From contig CM070904.1 of the NCBI GenBank assembly GCA_036417435.1, positions 129,890,695-129,954,694 of the forward strand: 64,000 nt of DNA, written 5' to 3'. Shown piece by piece: positions 59,545 to 64,000 of the stretch. Every line of letters starts with the position of its first letter. Position 1 is the first letter of the stretch. The notes beneath the pieces are model-generated. The model was not told where the DNA came from. It was given only the letters and a program-made list of their open reading frames with translations, and ran no database searches. This stretch comes from Inia geoffrensis. Taxonomy: Eukaryota; Chordata; Mammalia; Artiodactyla; Iniidae. The translations under genes were made by a program, and so were the position numbers.

Positions 59545-59757
59545 ATTTTTTTTTTTTTTTTTTTTCTCGGTACGCGGGCCTCTCACTGTTGTGGCCTCTC
59601 CCGTCGCGGAGCACAGGCTCCGGACGCGCAGGCTCAGCGGCCATGGCTCACGGGCCCAGCTGCTCCGCGGCACGTGGGATCCTCCCGGACCGGGCCACGA
59701 ACCCGTGTCCCCCACATCGGCAGGCAGACTCAACCACTGTGCCACTAGGGAAGCCCT
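59545..59757 (-). mobile_element. CHR-type SINE, antisense
   Basis: Poly(T), CGGTACGCGGGCCTCTCACT, the inverted body and CCACTAGGGAAGCCC define it. The target duplication is AGCCCCTGA (59536-59544) repeated at 59759-59767. Confidence 0.92.
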
Positions 59758-60639
59758 TAGCCCCTGACTTTTGACCTCAGACAGCCCTTCAGGGTAGCCG
59801 ACTCTCTTTCTCATTAAAGGTCCAATGACCGTTTTCATTAGGCATCTGTCCCGACATCCTTGGTACCACGTTAGTCCTTTCCAAACTCGTGTTTGTGCAC
59901 CAGCCGACCGTGAGAGTCCGCAGCTCAACGTAGTAAAACCTGCAGGTTCTTGACCCGTTTGAGCCCCGTGTCAGGGCAGGTCACTTATCCTAACATCCAT
60001 GTCCTCTGCAAAGAGATGTTGAGCAGAGGTCCACCAGGGAGCCCCGTCTGCGACTCTCCTCTCCCTCCGCACTTCCAATCCACACAAAAGGTTTCGACAT
60101 TTCTTTGGTGTGAGTTAGACTGAGTGTAGATAAAGACGTCTTCCAGAGAGACTTCTCCCATCCTCCATTTAACCACCCTAACCGTCTCTTCAGAATGGGC
60201 AACTTCATCATCGGGTTAATGTATAAAGATACTGAGGGCGAATTCACATCGTGGACTCTGGGAAGTTCATGATCAGTTTTTATCTGGCATGGCGTAGGCT
60301 GTTCTTCCTTTTCAGGGTTTAAACTCAGCAATTTCATCTTAAACATCAGAAGAGTCCGTTTGTACTTACTAATAGTCTACATAAAACCCAGCACCTAAAT
60401 ACAGTGGGTTTTTCCAAACCAAAACAGGCGTGTAGAAATGGTACGAAACGTGCATTGAATTAGTTGAACAGTGACCAGACACTTCTTCAACACAAAGCCC
60501 TCTCTCAGATGTGTCTTTTATTTGCCTTTCCTGTTCTCGCGTACTTAACAGTCGTCTATGGAATGGACATAAGGACTGGAGCCCTCGGTGGAAAGAGCCA
60601 GACAGAAAAGGCAGATCTGTAGAGAAAGAAAGCAGATTC

Positions 60640-60845
60640 GTGGTGGTCTGGATGTGGAATTGGGGATTCATTGTAAATGGATGTGAGGGAGCTTTGGTGG
60701 GTGATAAAAAATGTTCTAAAACCGAATTGTGGTGATGGCTGCAAAGCTCTGTAGATTTACTAAAAATTGTTGAAATGTATGCTTAAATAGGTGAATTCTG
60801 TGGTATGTAAATTATACCACAATAAAGCTGTTAGGGGAAAAAAAA
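60640..60845 (+). mobile_element. L1M 3' end, sense
   Basis: AAAAATGTTCTAAAACCGAA, TTGTGGTGATGGCTGCAAAG, TGAATTCTGTGGTATGTAAA and TTATACCACAATAAAGCTGT form the well-known L1M 3' terminus, closed by an A-rich tail at about 60837-60845. Confidence 0.85.
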
Positions 60846-60849
60846 GACT

Positions 60850-62100
60850 TAGTACTGCCCTCCCCCACCCCAGGGGGCCCCCAGTTTATTAAGAAAGCTA
60901 AAGAAAACATAGGACAAAAAGAGGCGACATCAGTGGGACCCACAAAGCCACCAAGGGTCTCCTGATCCAGTTGTCGGAGGGAACGGTATTCCAGCCTGGG
61001 ATGGGGGCCAGGGAATCTGGGCAGTCTCTAGTCCTTAGTTTCCAAAGCCTTTCCGGTAAATAGGGAACCTGCTGGGGCTTCCAGGTACCAGAAGTGGCCT
61101 GAGGTCCCCCCTGTGCACCCCGGAGGAACCTCATCACTCCTCCCAAGGCTCCAAGACGGTCCAACATGTCACAGGCTCCGAGAGGGGCCTCTGACAGTGA
61201 GGACAGCCGTGCCGATGGCCCGGCGTATCATGAAGATGCCGCCAGTGGTTTTAGATTTGAAATCCTGTGCCAGGGCAAGCGGCTCAGAATCCGAAATGTA
61301 TTTGGAGAAGAAACCCATTCAGAGGAAGCCTCAGTGAGAACAGGTCGGCAGCAGCCATGGGGCCAAGGAGGCCTAGTAGGGGCAGGTTGGTCACAGGCAG
61401 TGCCAGGACATCACACACGGACCTCCGGGAGCCGTGGGGCGACTCGGATCTCCACTGGGACCCTCCCACCCCGTCACGGGCTCCTTCACACACATTTCTC
61501 AATAAGGCCTGGAGATGAACAGAAGGTTGTTTTCAGCAACCGGAGACTGTTACGTGGGGGTTTTTTTAAGTCTTGAGAACATCTCTTTCCTGAATATCTT
61601 CAACATGGGCTATAAGCCAGCCAGACCTTCTCAGCGTAGGAACCGGGATGCTGTGTCAAAGCCAGAGCGTACTCCTGTGGATTTTAATTCCAGCAAGTGG
61701 TGACAGGTGTTTCTGGAAACAGAGGTGTGTTTGAGAACCAAAGTAAACAAACAGTGGCTTCTTCCAGTAAGGGGTGCAGGCTCCGTGCTGTGGGCATCCG
61801 AGCAAGGGCAGTGCTTCCCAGGCTTACCTAACAGAACCTTCCCAAAGAAATACCTTCTAAAGGTCAAGGGCCACATATTGGGAAGCTCTCCCACGGAGAA
61901 CTGAAAATATGTACAGATGCATGTGTATATACGTACACTCTACATGCATCTACGCATACACATCTGTGATTTCACCCCCAGTTAGTGTTTGATGTATTAC
62001 ATATAGTCTTCCCATAACACAATTTTTGCAAAGAAACAATGCTTTAAAAACAATTTTAAAGCCTTTTTTAGGCTATAGCACTAGCGTATCATGATCCTTT
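60850..62100. other. Single-copy intronic sequence
   Basis: A 136-codon open frame from 61166 (starting MSQAPRGASDSEDSRADG, with an ATG) runs through this stretch. It has no recognised domain, no flanking splice evidence and no visible promoter, and I treat it as chance. 61905-61975 is a TATA/GTA-rich patch. Nothing else was recognised. Confidence 0.45.
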
Positions 62101-62119
62101 CTGTTGTTACATATTTTAT

Positions 62120-62850
62120 TTTTTTAGCTTATTTATTTATTTTAAATTTGATTTTATATTGGGGTATAGCTGATTTACAATGTTGTGTTAGTTTCAGGTG
62201 TACAGCAAAATGGCTTAGTTATACATATACATATATCCATTCTTTTTCAAATTCTTTTCTCATATAGGTTATTACGGAATATTGAGTAGAGTTCCCTTTG
62301 TTATATAGTAGGTCCTTGTTGGTTATCTCTTTTATATATAGTAGTGTGTATATGTTAATCCCAAACTCCTAATGTATCCCTACCCCCCCCCAGCTTTCCC
62401 CTCTGGTAACCATAAGTTTCTTTTCGAAGTCTGTGAGTCCGTTTCTGTTTTGTAAATAAGGTCATTTGTATCAACTTTTTAGATTCCACATATAAGCTCT
62501 ATCATATGATAATTGTCTTTCTGGGTCTGACCTACTTCACTTAGTATGATACCCTCTAGGTCCATCCATGTTGCTGCAAATGGCATTTCATTCTTTTTTA
62601 TGGCTGAGTAATATTCCATTGTATATGTGTACCATATATACCTTGGTATATATCCAAATGTATACCACTCCTAAATCCATTCCTCTGTCGATGGACATTT
62701 AGGTTGCTTCCATGTCCTGGCTATTGTAAAGAGTGCTTCAGTGAACATCGGGGTGCATGTATCTTTTCAAATTATGGTTTTCTCCAGATATATGCCCAGG
62801 AGTGGGATTTGCTGGATCATACGGTAGTTTTATTTTTAGTTTTTTAAGGA
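62120..62850 (-). mobile_element. L1 3' region, antisense
   Basis: TTTACAATGTTGTGTTAGTT, TCAGGTGTACAGCAAAATGG, TCCCAAACTCCTAATGTATC, ACTTCACTTAGTATGATACC, TCTAGGTCCATCCATGTTGC and GAGTAATATTCCATTGTATA are classic antisense L1 3' text. The copy is cut near CCCGCCATACTAGCAGTG, where about 60 bp of the usual L1 text is missing. Confidence 0.9.
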
Positions 62851-63299
62851 CCCGCCATACTAGCAGTGTATCATGAGCCTCTGTCCATCGTCACATATTT
62901 CTTTTCGAGCATTATTCTTAACGGAGTCACAGTAATTCATCTGACAGTTGAGCCACCATTTGGTCCTTCACCTTTGGACTTAGGGAACATTCGTAATGAA
63001 ATAGTGAAAGGCGGCTGGAGTGAGCATCTTTGTGTGTACATCTTTGAGGGACTTAACGACTCATGCTTTTCTAAGGCTGGGTCCCCAGAAGGAGCCTAAC
63101 TAGATCAAATGTTATAGACTTTTTGAGGAATTTAATTCGTGTCAATTCAATGCTCTGCAGAAGAGTGGTGCCCTCTGCCCACCCCTCCCCCCCAAGCATC
63201 CCGCCTTTCTCTCCATCCTTCACCGCGTCGTCCTTACTCCCTTGAAGCCAGTCCTTGAGTCCAGGCTCATGAATCTATGGCACCGCTTTGATCAGGTCA

Positions 63300-63790
63300 C
63301 TTTTCTCCTCAGAAACCTGCTTTATCAGCCAGGTTTCTCCTGAGAAACAGAACCAACTGTTTGTGTGTGTGTGTGTGTGCGCGCGTGCGTGTGTGCGTGC
63401 GCACACACAGACACATGTACAGGGAGAAAGATTTATTGTAAGGAACTGGCTCATGTGATAGTGAGGGCTGGCAACTCTGAATTCTGTAGGGCAGGCCGGA
63501 GGCTGGAGACTCAGATGGAAGTCAGCACCGCAGTCTTGAGGCAGAATACCTCCCAGAAACCTCGGGGTTCTCTTCCTAAGACATTCAGCTGATTGGGTGT
63601 GGCCCACCCACATCGTTGAGTGCAATCATCACTTAAAAGCAACGGATTGTAGATGATGTTAACCATTCACAGCAACACCTAGACACGTGTTTGACTGAAT
63701 CACTGGGCTTCACAGCCTGGACAGGTGGACACACGATATTGGCCATCATACCTGCCTTGGCTCCAATTGCCAGGAGAATTCATCCCAGCA
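63300..63790. repeat. Old interspersed repeat (family not named)
   Basis: GCCAGGTTTCTCCTGAGAAA, CAGAACCAACTG, a TG/GC-rich microsatellite (63360-63408), AAGATTTATTGTAAGGAACT, GGCTCATGTGATAGTGAGGG and AGGGCAGGCCGGAGGCTGGA form a familiar mammalian repeat, probably the 3' part of a long-terminal-repeat or L1-linked element. I cannot name the family with certainty. Confidence 0.6.
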
Positions 63791-64000
63791 GAAGCCACCA
63801 GCTGTCTGTCCTTGCAGGCGGGGGCGGGGGGAGGAGACTGCATTTTACTGGGTCCCTTTGCCTTTTAAGGGGTAGTCTCCCTGGATAAGTATTACTACCA
63901 AGTGGCATCTTGAACAACTTCAGTATTTCCTGACATCACACGGGCCTCACATTTTTGGTCCCCTACCTGCCTCCCGTGACTTGGTACTTTCACACACCGG

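Noticed and set aside
61166..61576. 136-codon open frame beginning MSQAPRGASDSEDS
   Set aside because: It has an ATG, but no family resemblance, no exon signals and no neighbouring exon in phase. Open frames of this length are expected by chance in GC-rich intron.

Overview
This is mammalian nuclear DNA, and most likely from a cetacean (whale or dolphin). The main evidence is eight tRNA-derived SINEs of the CHR type, several nearly intact with target-site duplications, together with antisense 3' fragments of cetartiodactyl-type L1. I recognised none of the Bov-tA or BovB elements that crowd ruminant genomes. Everything that can be supported as a gene belongs to one plus-strand gene, AGAP1 (ArfGAP with GTPase-like, ankyrin and PH domains). 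No bacterial-style gene density, operon or CRISPR array is present, and no second protein-coding gene could be supported.

Layout. 1-10494 is the 3' part of one AGAP1 intron. Four coding exons follow: 10495-10569, 24839-24993, 27932-28022 and 31962-32184. All have AG acceptors and GT donors, and their phases join without a break (540 nt of whole codons plus two bases at each end). Together they encode the second half of the split PH domain, the linker, and the ArfGAP zinc finger with its arginine finger. The introns between them are 14,269, 2,938 and 3,939 bp. From 32185 to the end is more than 31.8 kb of the next intron; the remaining ArfGAP/ankyrin exons lie outside the window.

The introns contain two kinds of material. 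One is layered transposon debris: old L1M fragments at about 490-2000, 6740-7555, 27070-27560, 41040-43310, 54865-55320 and 60640-60845; younger antisense L1 at 8556-8770, 28255-28400, 51770-54860, 55655-55836, 57723-57990 and 62120-62850; MIR, MER5A and MER20 remnants; and the CHR SINEs. The other is repeat-free, AT-rich blocks dense in homeodomain (TAATTA-type), octamer and TCF motifs. These resemble conserved non-coding enhancers, especially 10850-11660, 16620-17350, 18480-19380 and the roughly 4-kb cluster at 35400-39380.

In known vertebrate genomes AGAP1 is the neighbour of the homeobox gene GBX2, and an AGAP1 intron carries the human-accelerated enhancer HACNS1 (HAR2). The most interesting biology here is therefore probably a long-range developmental regulatory block inside AGAP1, not a new protein system. 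Conservation itself could not be measured from one sequence, so the enhancer calls are inference.
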